Shown piece after piece: positions 15,004 through 22,620 of a DNA stretch of 29,958 nt. This stretch comes from Lachnospiraceae bacterium (lineage in GTDB: Bacteria; Bacillota; Clostridia; Lachnospirales; Lachnospiraceae): NCBI GenBank assembly GCA_015258095.1, contig JABZIV010000026.1, forward strand, positions 1 through 29,958, given 5' to 3'. Positions within the stretch are counted from its first letter, which is position 1. Every line of letters begins with the position of its first letter. Below the pieces are notes generated by a model. That model saw only the letters and a list, made by a program, of their open reading frames with translations, searched no databases and was not told where the DNA came from. A program made the translations under genes and the position numbers.

Positions 15004-16293
15004 ATGAGCTTACAGGACACACCGCAAAGTGAACGTGTTCATATCAGCTTCTTCGGAAGACGAAACGCAGGGAAATCGAGTCTGATGAATGCTATTGCGG
15101 GGCAGCCGGTTTCCCTCGTTTCGGATATTCCGGGTACGACGACAGATCCCGTTAGAAAGACGATGGAGATTCTTCCGCTGGGACCGGTCGTTCTGCTGGA
15201 TACGGCAGGATTGGATGATGAAGGAGAGCTTGGGGCAATGCGCGTTGAACGAACACAAGAGGTGATTCGCGAGACGGACATTGCCCTTATTGTGCTTTCC
15301 GGGAAGGTTTTTCTGGAGGAATGGGAAAAGCACTTTGCAAAAAATCCTGCACTCTCCCGGGATAACGGAGATTTTTTCTTACCGAAAGAGGAAAGGACCT
15401 TTCTTTCTTCGCTCCAAAAAGAGCATATTCCGGTCTTTCTCGTTCTTACTAAGGCGGATTGTCTTTCCGAGCGGGAACGGGAATTTCTTTCGGAGCTGCT
15501 TCAGCGATTCAAGGATGGAATCAAAGGGGTCTTCCTCTGCTCTTCCGTGCAGTTATCGGGAATTTGGGAAATCAAAGAAGCACTCGGGAATGCCTTACCG
15601 AAAGAGCGGGAAGAGAGGCGTATTTTCTCCGGACTCGTGTCAAAGGGAGACAGGGTTATCCTGGTTACCCCGATTGACAGATCCGCACCGAAGGGAAGAC
15701 TCATTCTCCCGCAACAGCTTGCCATCCGCGACCTTCTGGACTATCATGCGATTCCGATTGTGACACAGGTAGAAGAACTGTGCACGGTGATGGAGAGTCT
15801 GCATGGGAGAGGAAAGCTTGTGGTGACCGATTCGCAGGCTTTTCGAGAAGTGGAGCGGATATTACCGAAGGAGCAGCCCCTGACCTCCTTTTCAATTCTG
15901 ATGGCACGCTATAAAGGGTTTCTCTCCTATGCCTTAGAGGGCTGCCGTATACTGGACGACTTACAGGACGGAGATACCGTCTATATTGCGGAAGGCTGTA
16001 CGCATCATAGACAGTGCGGAGATATCGGAACGGAGAAGCTTCCGAAGATGCTGAGAAACTATAGCGGAAAAGAGCTCCGCTTTGTTTTTAGTGAAGGGAA
16101 AGGATTTCTCTCCGAAGAAGAACAGAAGAGCGTCAGACTCATGATTCACTGCGGTGCTTGTATGCTTAGTGAAAGAGAAGTACAATCACGGTATCAGGAC
16201 TTCCTTGCAAAAGGGATTCCGATATGTAATTATGGACTTGCCATGGCGAAGATGACGGGAATTTTGGAACGCGCGGTTGCCATGTTACAGTAG
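15004..16293 (+). CDS. hydF: [FeFe]-hydrogenase H-cluster maturation GTPase HydF
   Basis: The 429-residue scaffold protein receives the two-iron subcluster and delivers it to the hydrogenase. The GTPase domain (about 1-200) has GRRNAGKSSLMNA, DIPGTTTDP, DTAGLDDEG and LTKADC. The iron-sulfur ligands follow the CxH...HCxxC pattern: C332 and H334, then H382, C383 and C386. TAAGGAGGAACC precedes the ATG. It completes the hydE-hydG-hydF set in one direction. The separation from hydG by a long inverted repeat may lower or uncouple its expression. Confidence 0.95.
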   Translation: MSLQDTPQSERVHISFFGRRNAGKSSLMNAIAGQPVSLVSDIPGTTTDPVRKTMEILPLGPVVLLDTAGLDDEGELGAMRVERTQEVIRETDIALIVLSGKVFLEEWEKHFAKNPALSRDNGDFFLPKEERTFLSSLQKEHIPVFLVLTKADCLSEREREFLSELLQRFKDGIKGVFLCSSVQLSGIWEIKEALGNALPKEREERRIFSGLVSKGDRVILVTPIDRSAPKGRLILPQQLAIRDLLDYHAIPIVTQVEELCTVMESLHGRGKLVVTDSQAFREVERILPKEQPLTSFSILMARYKGFLSYALEGCRILDDLQDGDTVYIAEGCTHHRQCGDIGTEKLPKMLRNYSGKELRFVFSEGKGFLSEEEQKSVRLMIHCGACMLSEREVQSRYQDFLAKGIPICNYGLAMAKMTGILERAVAMLQ

Positions 16294-16332
16294 GGACGGG
16301 TTTCTTCTTTACTTGCAGCAATGCAGTACAGG

Positions 16333-16437
16333 AAAGCAAGAAAGTAAAGCAAGAGAAAGCAAGTAAGAAACTAAGCAAACAAGAAAGCTAGCAAGCAAGA
16401 AAACGAGCAAGAGAGCAATCAATCAAGCAAGAAAGCT
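16333..16437. repeat. Degenerate short tandem repeat, GCAAGAAA-like
   Basis: The 158-bp gap between hydF and the SbcD-like gene is filled by repeated GCAAG and AAGCAAGA motifs at irregular 8-12 bp spacing, almost free of T on the plus strand. It is not a CRISPR: there are no conserved repeats of fixed length and no spacers. A slippage-prone low-complexity tract is the simplest reading. Confidence 0.7.
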
Positions 16438-16451
16438 ATAGGGAAAAGATT

Positions 16452-17597
16452 ATGGTGCGTTTAATTCATACGGCGGATCTGCATCTCGATGCGGCATTTT
16501 CCTCCCGTTTTACGAAAGAGGAAGCGGAGGAAAGAAGACAGAAGCTTCTCCGGGCATGGGGCAGACTCCTGGATTTTGCAAAGGAAAAACAGGTGCAGGC
16601 AGTACTCATTTCCGGAGATCTCTTTGACAGTGCGGTGGTTTCCCGCGCGGCAATGGACTTCTTCCTTTCTTCCGTTCGGAAGAATCCGGAGATTTCTTTT
16701 TTTTATTTGCGCGGAAATCACGATACAAAAAGTACTTTCCGTTTTCAGGAGAATCTCCCGAAGAATCTTTTTCTCTTTTCAAAAGAGGGGAAGAAGTATC
16801 GCTTGAAGGAGCATCTCTTGCTTTCCGGAGTGGAATTTTATGGTGAGGGCGGAGACTGTCATACTGATGCCGAAGGAGAGAAGAACTTTTTGCGTTTCAA
16901 AGAAGAAGACTTCAATATCCTGATGCTGCATGGCACGGCGGTTCCGTGTGAGTTTACGGAAGGGAGCGGAGAGGGAGGAGAAAAACTTCCTGTAGAGGGA
17001 GACCGCATTTCCCTAAAGGCACTCTCCGCTTACCCGATTGATTATCTTGCCTTAGGACATATCCATAAAAGAGAAGAAGGGAGAGTCGGGAGTATGCAGT
17101 ATGCTTATCCCGGCTGTCTCGTAGGAAGAGGATTTGATGAAGAAGGGGAGAAAGGCTTTCTGTATCTCGAGATAGAGGAAGAGCGGAAAGAATGCAGGAG
17201 TACTTTTGTACCGCTTCAGGAAGGCCGTTTCCGTATCCTTACGCTGGAACTCACGGAAGAGGAGGATACCCTTTCGACACTGGACAGAATTGAAGCGGAA
17301 CTCAGTGCGGAGGAGGCGAAAGAGCAGGACAGTCTCCACATCATTTTACGCGGAGAACGGAGTCCCGAGGGAGAGCGGAATCTTCGCTATCTGGAGAATC
17401 AATTAAAGGACCGTTTTTCCTATGTGGAAATCAAAGAAGAGTGCAGACTTGTTCTTCGGCAGGAAGAATACCGGGAAGAGAAGAGCCTAAAGGGAGAATT
17501 TCTCCGGCGCGTCATGGGGAGTGAGAACTTAACGGAAGAAGAGAAGGAGAAGATTGTTCTTCTCGGTATAGGGTTATTACAGGGAGAGGAATTATGA
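16452..17597 (+). CDS. SbcD/YhaO-like DNA repair metallophosphoesterase
   Basis: The 381-residue protein has a complete calcineurin-like metallophosphoesterase set: HTADLHLD (D9, H11), GDLFD (55-59), GNHD (88-91), LHG (H160) and GHIH (202-205). In SbcD/Mre11-type nucleases this site holds two manganese ions and cuts DNA ends with an SbcC/Rad50-type ATPase. The gene ends ATGA-overlapped with the ATPase gene, so the two are translationally coupled. The pairing and sizes fit the Bacillus YhaO/YhaN type better than full-length SbcD/SbcC. Confidence 0.86.
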   Translation: MVRLIHTADLHLDAAFSSRFTKEEAEERRQKLLRAWGRLLDFAKEKQVQAVLISGDLFDSAVVSRAAMDFFLSSVRKNPEISFFYLRGNHDTKSTFRFQENLPKNLFLFSKEGKKYRLKEHLLLSGVEFYGEGGDCHTDAEGEKNFLRFKEEDFNILMLHGTAVPCEFTEGSGEGGEKLPVEGDRISLKALSAYPIDYLALGHIHKREEGRVGSMQYAYPGCLVGRGFDEEGEKGFLYLEIEEERKECRSTFVPLQEGRFRILTLELTEEEDTLSTLDRIEAELSAEEAKEQDSLHIILRGERSPEGERNLRYLENQLKDRFSYVEIKEECRLVLRQEEYREEKSLKGEFLRRVMGSENLTEEEKEKIVLLGIGLLQGEEL

Positions 17598-19576
17598 TTA
17601 TCCGGTCTTGTCATATCGCAGCGTTTGGAAAGTGGCAGGAGGAAGACTTTCACTTTACGTCTTCCCTGAATCCCTTTCTTTGGGAAAATGGAGAAGGAAA
17701 GACTACGCTTCTTCATTTTTTCCTCGTCATGTTTTATGGTCTTTCCGGAGAACGGAAGCAGGATGTTTCGGAGAATGAGCGGAAGCATTTTATGCCGTTC
17801 CGAGGCGGAAAATTCGGCGGGAATATTCATTTTCAGGAAAATGGAAAAGAGTACATTCTGGAAAGAAGTTTCGGTCTTCGTAAAGCGGAAGATTCTTTTC
17901 GCTTACTGGAAGAAGGAGGGAAGGAAAGTCACGATTACACGGAAAATATCGGAGAAGAGCTGTTTTCCCTCGATAGAGACGCTTTTCAGCGTGTTGCGAT
18001 GCTCAGTCACGAGGATTTCCGTTTGCAGTTTAATTCCAGTATTCATGCGAAGCTGGGCAATGTTTCCGATGACGAAGAGGATATGAAGAAGTTCCAGAAG
18101 GTGCAGAATACCTTGAAGGATGCCATCAATGCGCTGTCTCCCAATCGTCGGACGGGTGCCATTTTCAAGAAGAAAATGGAAGAAGAGAATCTTTCTGCGG
18201 GGCTTCTTCGGAAGGAAGAAGCGGAGCAAGCGGTCCTTTCCCTTGAGGAAGAGGTGCTCTCTCTCGAAGAGGAATGGAAGAAGAAAGGCGAAGAGGAAGA
18301 GGCGCTCGCGGAAGATGTACAGAAAGGCATTCGGGAGAAGGAAGCGCTCGGGAAAAAGGTAGAATACAAGAAGCTTTCAGAGGAACTGGAGAAGGCGCAT
18401 TTCCGCTATGAAAATGCGAAGAAGTGGTATTATCAGGAGCGTTTCGAGACCTTATCGGAAGAGGAGAAAGACAGTCTCTGGAAAAAGGAAGTCGAGGACC
18501 TGAAAGAGAAGATTTCCGCTCTGAAAAATGGAGTCGGCACAGAGGAGAAAGTAGTGGAGGCGGATTCTCAGACAGAAAGGGAGGACACGCAAACCCGGCA
18601 CAATCCGATGCCTTTCGTCTTCTCGGGCTTTGCTCTCCTCTTTCTGCTTCTCTTTTTTGCGAAGATTTTTGGCGCTTCTCTGGCGGTTCCCGGAAGCCTG
18701 TTCCTTCTCATTGCGTTGCTTCTCTTCTCCGTATCCCTTGCCATATTTTATGGAGAGGCGGAAAGAAAGAAGCGTTTTTCTCTACAAAAAGGAGAGGAAG
18801 AAGAGCGGAGGAAGAAGAGGGAGACCCTTCGCATGGCCTCTTTAGAGGAACTTCTGCTTCGTTTTCATAAGCTGGAGGAGATGTTTTCCCTGGAGAAAGA
18901 GGAGGCGGAACGACAGGAGGCGCTTACGCGCTTTTTAGAGGAAGAAGGAAATGAAGGCGTCGCAGGAGAGGAAGGCGGAGAGAGCCTTTCCCTGGAAGAA
19001 GCACAGCAGAGGCTCGAGAGTCATCGTAGAGCGCAGGAGACGCTGAAAGACCGCATCCGGGAAAAAAGAGAGGAACGGGAAGAGAAGGCGGAAGCAGTGC
19101 GGCAGCTTTCCGAGCAGGAAAGAAAACTCCATGCGGTGCGGGCAGAGCGAGAAGCGATGGAAGAGCGAATCCATATCTTGCAGGAGACGAAGGAATATCT
19201 GGAGGAGGCGAAGGATGCCTTTTCTTCGGAATACAGAGGGCCGATTCTTTCCGCTTTTACGGTGTATTTCAAGGAGCTTAGCAATCTCGAATTGCAATTC
19301 TCCATAACAAACGATCTCGAGATTGAATTCCTGGAGGGAGGACTCCGGAGGAATCTTGCCTACCTGAGCGAAGGCTTGCAGGATCTTTGCCGCTTTGCCA
19401 TGAAACTTGCCGTTTTTGATGCGATGTTCCCGGAGGGGGAAGCGGTCCTGTTTTTAGATGACCCGTTTAGCCATTTTGATGATGAAAAGGGAGAAAGAGG
19501 AAGAGAGCTCTTAAAAAAGCTCGCGGAGCACAGACAGATTTTGTACTTTACCTGTGCAAGCGCAAGGATGATTTAG
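17594..19576 (+). CDS. SbcC/YhaN-like coiled-coil ATPase with two membrane segments
   Basis: The 660-residue ATPase has split ABC halves joined by coiled coil. The N-terminal P-loop reads WENGEGKTT (about 30-38), with Trp where the first glycine of GxxxxGKT is expected. The C-terminal half has the signature region YLSEGLQDLCRF and the Walker B/D-loop AVLFLDDPFSHFDDEKG. Two hydrophobic segments (about 340-358 and 364-387) sit at the middle of the coiled coil, where SbcC/Rad50 has its zinc hook. The hinge is therefore probably a membrane hairpin. The long Glu/Lys-rich coils are typical. It starts inside the stop of the nuclease gene (ATGA). A role in DNA-end processing with its partner is inferred from the family. 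Confidence 0.82.
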   Translation: MIIRSCHIAAFGKWQEEDFHFTSSLNPFLWENGEGKTTLLHFFLVMFYGLSGERKQDVSENERKHFMPFRGGKFGGNIHFQENGKEYILERSFGLRKAEDSFRLLEEGGKESHDYTENIGEELFSLDRDAFQRVAMLSHEDFRLQFNSSIHAKLGNVSDDEEDMKKFQKVQNTLKDAINALSPNRRTGAIFKKKMEEENLSAGLLRKEEAEQAVLSLEEEVLSLEEEWKKKGEEEEALAEDVQKGIREKEALGKKVEYKKLSEELEKAHFRYENAKKWYYQERFETLSEEEKDSLWKKEVEDLKEKISALKNGVGTEEKVVEADSQTEREDTQTRHNPMPFVFSGFALLFLLLFFAKIFGASLAVPGSLFLLIALLLFSVSLAIFYGEAERKKRFSLQKGEEEERRKKRETLRMASLEELLLRFHKLEEMFSLEKEEAERQEALTRFLEEEGNEGVAGEEGGESLSLEEAQQRLESHRRAQETLKDRIREKREEREEKAEAVRQLSEQERKLHAVRAEREAMEERIHILQETKEYLEEAKDAFSSEYRGPILSAFTVYFKELSNLELQFSITNDLEIEFLEGGLRRNLAYLSEGLQDLCRFAMKLAVFDAMFPEGEAVLFLDDPFSHFDDEKGERGRELLKKLAEHRQILYFTCASARMI

Positions 19577-19764
19577 GAAGAGCCGAAAAGGAATGCTGAT
19601 CAATGATCTGGGATGGGACAGGGGAAGCCTGCTATATCGGGAATGCCGATTAGTCCTTGTCATTTTGAAAAACTGTACAAAAAAGTAGCGCCCGGATAGT
19701 TAGTTAATAGTCAAACTTTATAAATATTTCACAAATTAGAAGTAGCTAATTCAAGAATTTTATA

Positions 19765-19773
19765 TGTTATACT
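19765..19773 (+). promoter_or_regulatory. Extended -10 promoter candidate before the aldehyde dehydrogenase
   Basis: TGTTATACT combines a TGn element with TATACT (19768-19773), 87 bp before the start; the -35 is poor. The 283-bp gap (19577-19859) otherwise contains only a small ATCGG/CCGAT hairpin and AT-rich sequence, with no recognised riboswitch. Confidence 0.45.
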
Positions 19774-19859
19774 CCGGTTCAGAAAGAGAAAATATTTCGT
19801 TCCATCGATTTTGGAATATCACTTTTTAAGAACTTTTTTAAAACAGGAGGAATAACATA

Positions 19860-21338
19860 ATGGAAAAATTAGATGCATTTTATGGTTTGTTTATTGACGG
19901 AGAGTTCACGGAGAGCTCCGATAAGGCGCGGTTTAAGACATACTCTCCGGCTACCGGAGAACTGCTTTCCGAAGTTGCAGAGGCGACGAAGGAAGACGTG
20001 GATCGTGCCGTTCGTTCAGCCTGGAAAGCCTTTCCGGCATGGAAGAAGGTGGATCGGGTCAGCCGTGCAAAGATTCTTTTAGACATTGCAGACCGGATTG
20101 ATCAGCATAAAGACTGGCTTGCCAAGGTGGAAAGCTTAGACAACGGAAAGCCGATTCGAGAGACTCTCGCTGTCGATATTCCGCTCGCAGCGGATCATTT
20201 CCGCTATTTTGCCGGAGCAGTGCGCACGGAAGAAGATTCTGCAACCTTTCTCGATGAGAATACCCTTTCCCTCATTATCCGCGAACCTATCGGTGTGGTG
20301 GGGCAGATTGTTCCCTGGAATTTCCCCTTCCTGATGGCGGCATGGAAGCTGGCACCGGTTCTTGCTTCGGGTTGTTGCAGTGTTTTGAAGACGAGTTCTT
20401 CGACTCCGTTATCCGTTTTAGAGCTGATGAAGCTGATCAAGGATCTGCTTCCGAAGGGTGTTGTCAATGTGCTCTCCGGTGCAGGCTCGAAGTCCGGGCA
20501 GTATATGCTGGAGCATGAAGGCTTCCGGAAACTTGCCTTTACAGGTTCTACAGAGGTGGGATACAGCGTAGCGAAAGCGGCAGCGGATAAGCTCATTCCG
20601 GCTACTTTGGAACTCGGAGGCAAGTCGGCAAATATCGTGTTCCCGGACTGTGATTTCGATATGGCGCTGGACGGTTTGCAGCTGGGTATCCTCTTCAACC
20701 AGGGGCAGGTTTGCTGCGCAGGCTCCCGTGTATTTGTGCATGAGGACATCTATGACAGATTCGTGGAAGCGGCAGTGGAACAGTTCAATAAAGTCAAAGT
20801 CGGAAATCCCCTCGAGCCGGATACCCAGATGGGAGCACAGATCAATGACAGACAGGTGAAGAAGATTCAGTCCTGCGTCGACATTGCAGTACAGGATGGG
20901 GCGAAGATTGCCTGCGGCGGAAGAGTCTTTGATGAGGGAGAACTTGCGAAGGGCGCATTTTACCGTCCGACCCTTCTTGTGAATGTAGATAACAGTATGC
21001 GTGCGGCAAGGGAAGAAATCTTCGGGCCGGTAGCGGTTGTGATTAAGTTCAAGACGGAAGAAGAGGTCATCGCGATGGCAAATGACTCCGAATACGGCCT
21101 TGGCGGTGCGGTTTGGACAAGAGACATCAACCGTGCAATGCGTGTAGCCAGAGGAATCGAAACGGGAAGAATCTGGATCAATACCTACAATGCCATTCCT
21201 GCCGGCGCACCGTTTGGCGGCGTGAAGACCTCCGGGGTCGGAAGAGAAACGCATAAAGTGATTCTGGAGCATTACACACAGATGAAGAACATTTTCATCA
21301 ATCTGAAGGAAGAGCCGTCCGGATTCTATCCGGCATAA
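19860..21338 (+). CDS. NAD(P)-dependent aldehyde dehydrogenase
   Basis: The 492-residue enzyme is a complete ALDH-superfamily protein, oxidising an aldehyde to a carboxylic acid. Catalytic residues are visible: N154 in VPWNFP, E251 in LELGGKS and the nucleophile C285 in FNQGQVCCAGSR. EEIFGPV and the C-terminal PFGGVKTSGVGRE also match. It is a non-acylating type, so it is distinct from AdhE-like acetaldehyde dehydrogenases. AGGAGGAATAACATA precedes the ATG. It appears to be a single-gene unit between the SbcCD-like pair and two tRNA genes. Substrate cannot be predicted. Confidence 0.92.
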   Translation: MEKLDAFYGLFIDGEFTESSDKARFKTYSPATGELLSEVAEATKEDVDRAVRSAWKAFPAWKKVDRVSRAKILLDIADRIDQHKDWLAKVESLDNGKPIRETLAVDIPLAADHFRYFAGAVRTEEDSATFLDENTLSLIIREPIGVVGQIVPWNFPFLMAAWKLAPVLASGCCSVLKTSSSTPLSVLELMKLIKDLLPKGVVNVLSGAGSKSGQYMLEHEGFRKLAFTGSTEVGYSVAKAAADKLIPATLELGGKSANIVFPDCDFDMALDGLQLGILFNQGQVCCAGSRVFVHEDIYDRFVEAAVEQFNKVKVGNPLEPDTQMGAQINDRQVKKIQSCVDIAVQDGAKIACGGRVFDEGELAKGAFYRPTLLVNVDNSMRAAREEIFGPVAVVIKFKTEEEVIAMANDSEYGLGGAVWTRDINRAMRVARGIETGRIWINTYNAIPAGAPFGGVKTSGVGRETHKVILEHYTQMKNIFINLKEEPSGFYPA

Positions 21339-21366
21339 AGGTCCGGTATAAAGACCAAATTAAATA

Positions 21367-21395
21367 TTGACAAAGACAGGCGCATTCTGTATCAT
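21367..21395 (+). promoter_or_regulatory. tRNA promoter
   Basis: TTGACA (21367-21372), 17 bases, TATCAT (21390-21395), about 48 bp before tRNA-Leu. Confidence 0.75.
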
Positions 21396-21419
21396 TAGCC
21401 TGTTGCAATAGAAGCGACA

Positions 21420-21442
21420 AAGTTAGGATGCTATCCTAACTT
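21420..21442. repeat. Perfect 10-bp inverted repeat touching the tRNA-Leu 5' end
   Basis: AAGTTAGGAT (21420-21429), GCT, ATCCTAACTT (21433-21442) ends one base before the tRNA. There is no T-tract. It may guide 5' processing of the precursor. Confidence 0.75.
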
Positions 21443-21528
21443 GCCGGCGTGGCGGAATAGGTAGACGCACAGGACTTAAAATCCTGCGGGATTAAAATCT
21501 CATACCGGTTCGACCCCGGTCGCCGGCA
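21443..21528 (+). tRNA. tRNA-Leu (anticodon UAA)
   Basis: Acceptor arms GCCGGCG and CGCCGGC pair fully. The anticodon stem CAGGA/TCCTG encloses CTTAAAA (anticodon TAA at 21477-21479). A variable arm and a GGTTCGACCCC T-arm are present. The discriminator is A at 21528 and CCA is not encoded. Confidence 0.95.
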
Positions 21529-21542
21529 GCAAAGGAGTATAA

Positions 21543-21569
21543 TCGGTGAGTGTACTCGCCGGTTTTTTT
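21543..21569 (+). terminator. Intrinsic terminator after tRNA-Leu
   Basis: CGGTGAG and CTCGCCG pair around a four-base loop (one G-T pair) and are followed by seven T. It lies only 17 bp before tRNA-Ser, so tRNA-Ser may depend on readthrough, since no separate promoter is visible. Confidence 0.75.
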
Positions 21570-21585
21570 ATACCTTTGGTATTTT

Positions 21586-21673
21586 GGAGATGTACCCAAG
21601 TGGTTGAAGGGTCCGCACTCGAAATGCGGTAGGTCGGGCAACCGGCGCAAGGGTTCAAATCCCTTCATCTCCG
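21586..21673 (+). tRNA. tRNA-Ser (anticodon CGA)
   Basis: Acceptor arms GGAGATG and CATCTCC pair. The anticodon stem CCGCA/TGCGG encloses CTCGAAA (anticodon CGA). A long variable arm and a GGTTCAAATCC T-arm follow. The discriminator is G and CCA is not encoded. Confidence 0.95.
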
Positions 21674-21681
21674 CGATGAAA

Positions 21682-21728
21682 AACCCCGGATTTTAAGCTC
21701 GAAAGAGCATAGAATCCGGGATTTTATA
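21682..21728 (+). terminator. Terminator after tRNA-Ser, with an altered 3' arm
   Basis: CCCGGATT (21685-21692) pairs with AATCCGGG (21713-21720). GCTC/GAGC forms the upper stem, and ATTTTATA follows. A second copy of the 3' arm with a better match and T-tract (AATCCGGGGGTTTTT) lies at 22542-22556, beyond hicAB. Confidence 0.75.
21707..21720. repeat. 14-bp direct repeat, left copy (start of unit 1)
   Basis: GCATAGAATCCGGG recurs at 22536-22549. The left copy is the 3' arm of the tRNA-Ser terminator; the right copy directly follows the first 58-bp lon-promoter repeat. Confidence 0.85.
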
Positions 21729-21731
21729 CGT

Positions 21732-21767
21732 AACGAGATATCGCGCGCAAAGCGTGCGATATCTCAT
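21732..21767. repeat. Hairpin repeat beside hicB
   Basis: GAGATATCGC (21735-21744) and GCGATATCTC (21756-21765) form a perfect 10-bp stem just past the hicB stop. A diverged copy is at 11580-11613. It may terminate or stabilise the hicAB transcript, although no T-tract follows. Confidence 0.65.
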
Positions 21768-21768
21768 T

Positions 21769-22191
21769 CTATCCTCCAACTTTTTCCAGTAATGCTTCCT
21801 GTAATACCTGGGAAAAGTTTATGCCCTGTGCTAAAGCTTTCTCATTTAGCCAACGGGGAATAGTAAGGTTTTTTCGTACGGATTTGTTGAAGTGTAATCC
21901 GGCATATTCGTCGGCATCCACACTAATTAGAGTTACAAAATAATCAGATGGTATACTTCCTCCTAATTCTTTTGCATAAGCAACCGGATCCACTTTATCG
22001 ACAGGGGTGGGTGCCGGAAAATCATCTCCGTCTTCCTTTAAGCTTTTCAGTTGTACAGCAAGGCACTCTATCGCCATGTTCATTGCGTCATTTAAATCGT
22101 CTCCGCAAGTGGCAACATCAAAATCGGGGAAGCAAACCGAATATCTTCCCCCCTCTTCCTTATAAAAGATTGCCGGATATATACTTAACAT
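21769..22191 (-). CDS. hicB: HicB family antitoxin
   Basis: The 140-residue protein has the HicB-type N-terminal domain (YPAIFYKEEGGRYSVCFPDFDVATCGDDLNDAMNMA), which binds the toxin. A C-terminal ribbon-helix-helix-like segment (NKSVRKNLTIPRWLNEKALAQGI) should bind the operator. The ATG at 22191 has GAGGAG with a good spacing. A TTG at 22197 is in frame, but the ribosome binding site would abut it. It follows hicA by 2 bp, the normal toxin-first order. It neutralises HicA and probably represses the operon through the palindrome at 22421-22451. Confidence 0.93.
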   Translation of the reverse strand: MLSIYPAIFYKEEGGRYSVCFPDFDVATCGDDLNDAMNMAIECLAVQLKSLKEDGDDFPAPTPVDKVDPVAYAKELGGSIPSDYFVTLISVDADEYAGLHFNKSVRKNLTIPRWLNEKALAQGINFSQVLQEALLEKVGG

Positions 22192-22193
22192 CC

Positions 22194-22388
22194 TCAACTC
22201 CTCTCTATTCCTGCTTGTTTATAGATAGAACATTCTGTGAATTTTGTAAGTTCCTTTGTATGGAAGGGGATAGTGACTTTGCCTGATTTTGTAGGATGCT
22301 TATACTGCCTATGAGAGCCCTCCTGTCCAACAAGATACCAGCCGTCTTTTAATATGATTTTTTCTAATTCTCTCGGCTTTTTAGGCAT
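22194..22388 (-). CDS. hicA: HicA family mRNA interferase toxin
   Basis: The 64-residue protein has the double-stranded-RNA-binding-like HicA fold with the catalytic histidine at 26 in EGSHRQYKHP, then KVTIPFHTKEL. HicA cleaves mRNA and halts growth when HicB is lost. AAAGGAGAG precedes the ATG. It is the first gene of the hicAB operon, with a strong, palindrome-controlled promoter directly upstream. The residues expected for activity are present. Confidence 0.93.
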   Translation of the reverse strand: MPKKPRELEKIILKDGWYLVGQEGSHRQYKHPTKSGKVTIPFHTKELTKFTECSIYKQAGIERS

Positions 22389-22411
22389 AGTCTCTCCTTT
22401 CTTATGGGATT

Positions 22412-22451
22412 AGTATATTTTTTTATGCGTATCAAGTCAATACGCATAAAA
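22412..22451 (-). promoter_or_regulatory. hicAB promoter with 12-bp palindromic operator
   Basis: On the minus strand TTGACT (22440-22435), 17 bases, TATACT (22417-22412). A perfect inverted repeat TTTTATGCGTAT / ATACGCATAAAA (22421-22432 and 22440-22451, 7-base spacer) covers the spacer and -35. This fits autoregulation by HicB. Confidence 0.88.
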
Positions 22452-22477
22452 TATTTGATGTAAAATCGCTTAGCGTA

Positions 22478-22535
22478 GATTATTCCAATAAATTAACAAT
22501 TTCTAAACAGCTTGACAGTGAAAACGGCGGGTGAT
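22478..22535. repeat. 58-bp direct repeat, copy 1 (lon promoter fragment)
   Basis: It is identical over 58 bp to 23276-23333. It carries the lon -35 TTGACA (22512-22517) and the spacer but stops at the first base of the -10, where it joins GCATAGAATCCGGG. The promoter is therefore broken in this copy. Confidence 0.96.
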
Positions 22536-22549
22536 GCATAGAATCCGGG
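22536..22549. repeat. 14-bp direct repeat, right copy (start of unit 2)
   Basis: This is the second copy of GCATAGAATCCGGG, followed by GGTTTTT. It looks like the orphaned 3' arm of the tRNA-Ser terminator. Confidence 0.85.
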
Positions 22550-22567
22550 GGTTTTTGGTAGAAAAAC

Positions 22568-22614
22568 TTGAAATGTAACGATGTTTTCGTTACAATCTCC
22601 TGAAAAAGGAGATT
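22568..22614 (+). promoter_or_regulatory. Promoter, operator and RBS hairpin of the RelB/RelE-like operon
   Basis: TTGAAA (22568-22573), 17 bases, TACAAT (22591-22596). The inverted repeat GTAACGA/TCGTTAC (22575-22581, 22587-22593) lies within it and is a likely antitoxin operator. A second inverted repeat, AATCTCCT/AGGAGATT (22594-22614), includes the ribosome binding site AGGAGA. Confidence 0.82.
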
Positions 22615-22620
22615 CATTTT

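Noticed and set aside
16333..16437. CRISPR array
   Set aside because: The repeats are 5-8 bp, irregular and without unique spacers; no cas genes are present.
20418..21272. 284-codon open frame on the minus strand
   Set aside because: It is antisense to the aldehyde dehydrogenase and has no family motif or RBS.
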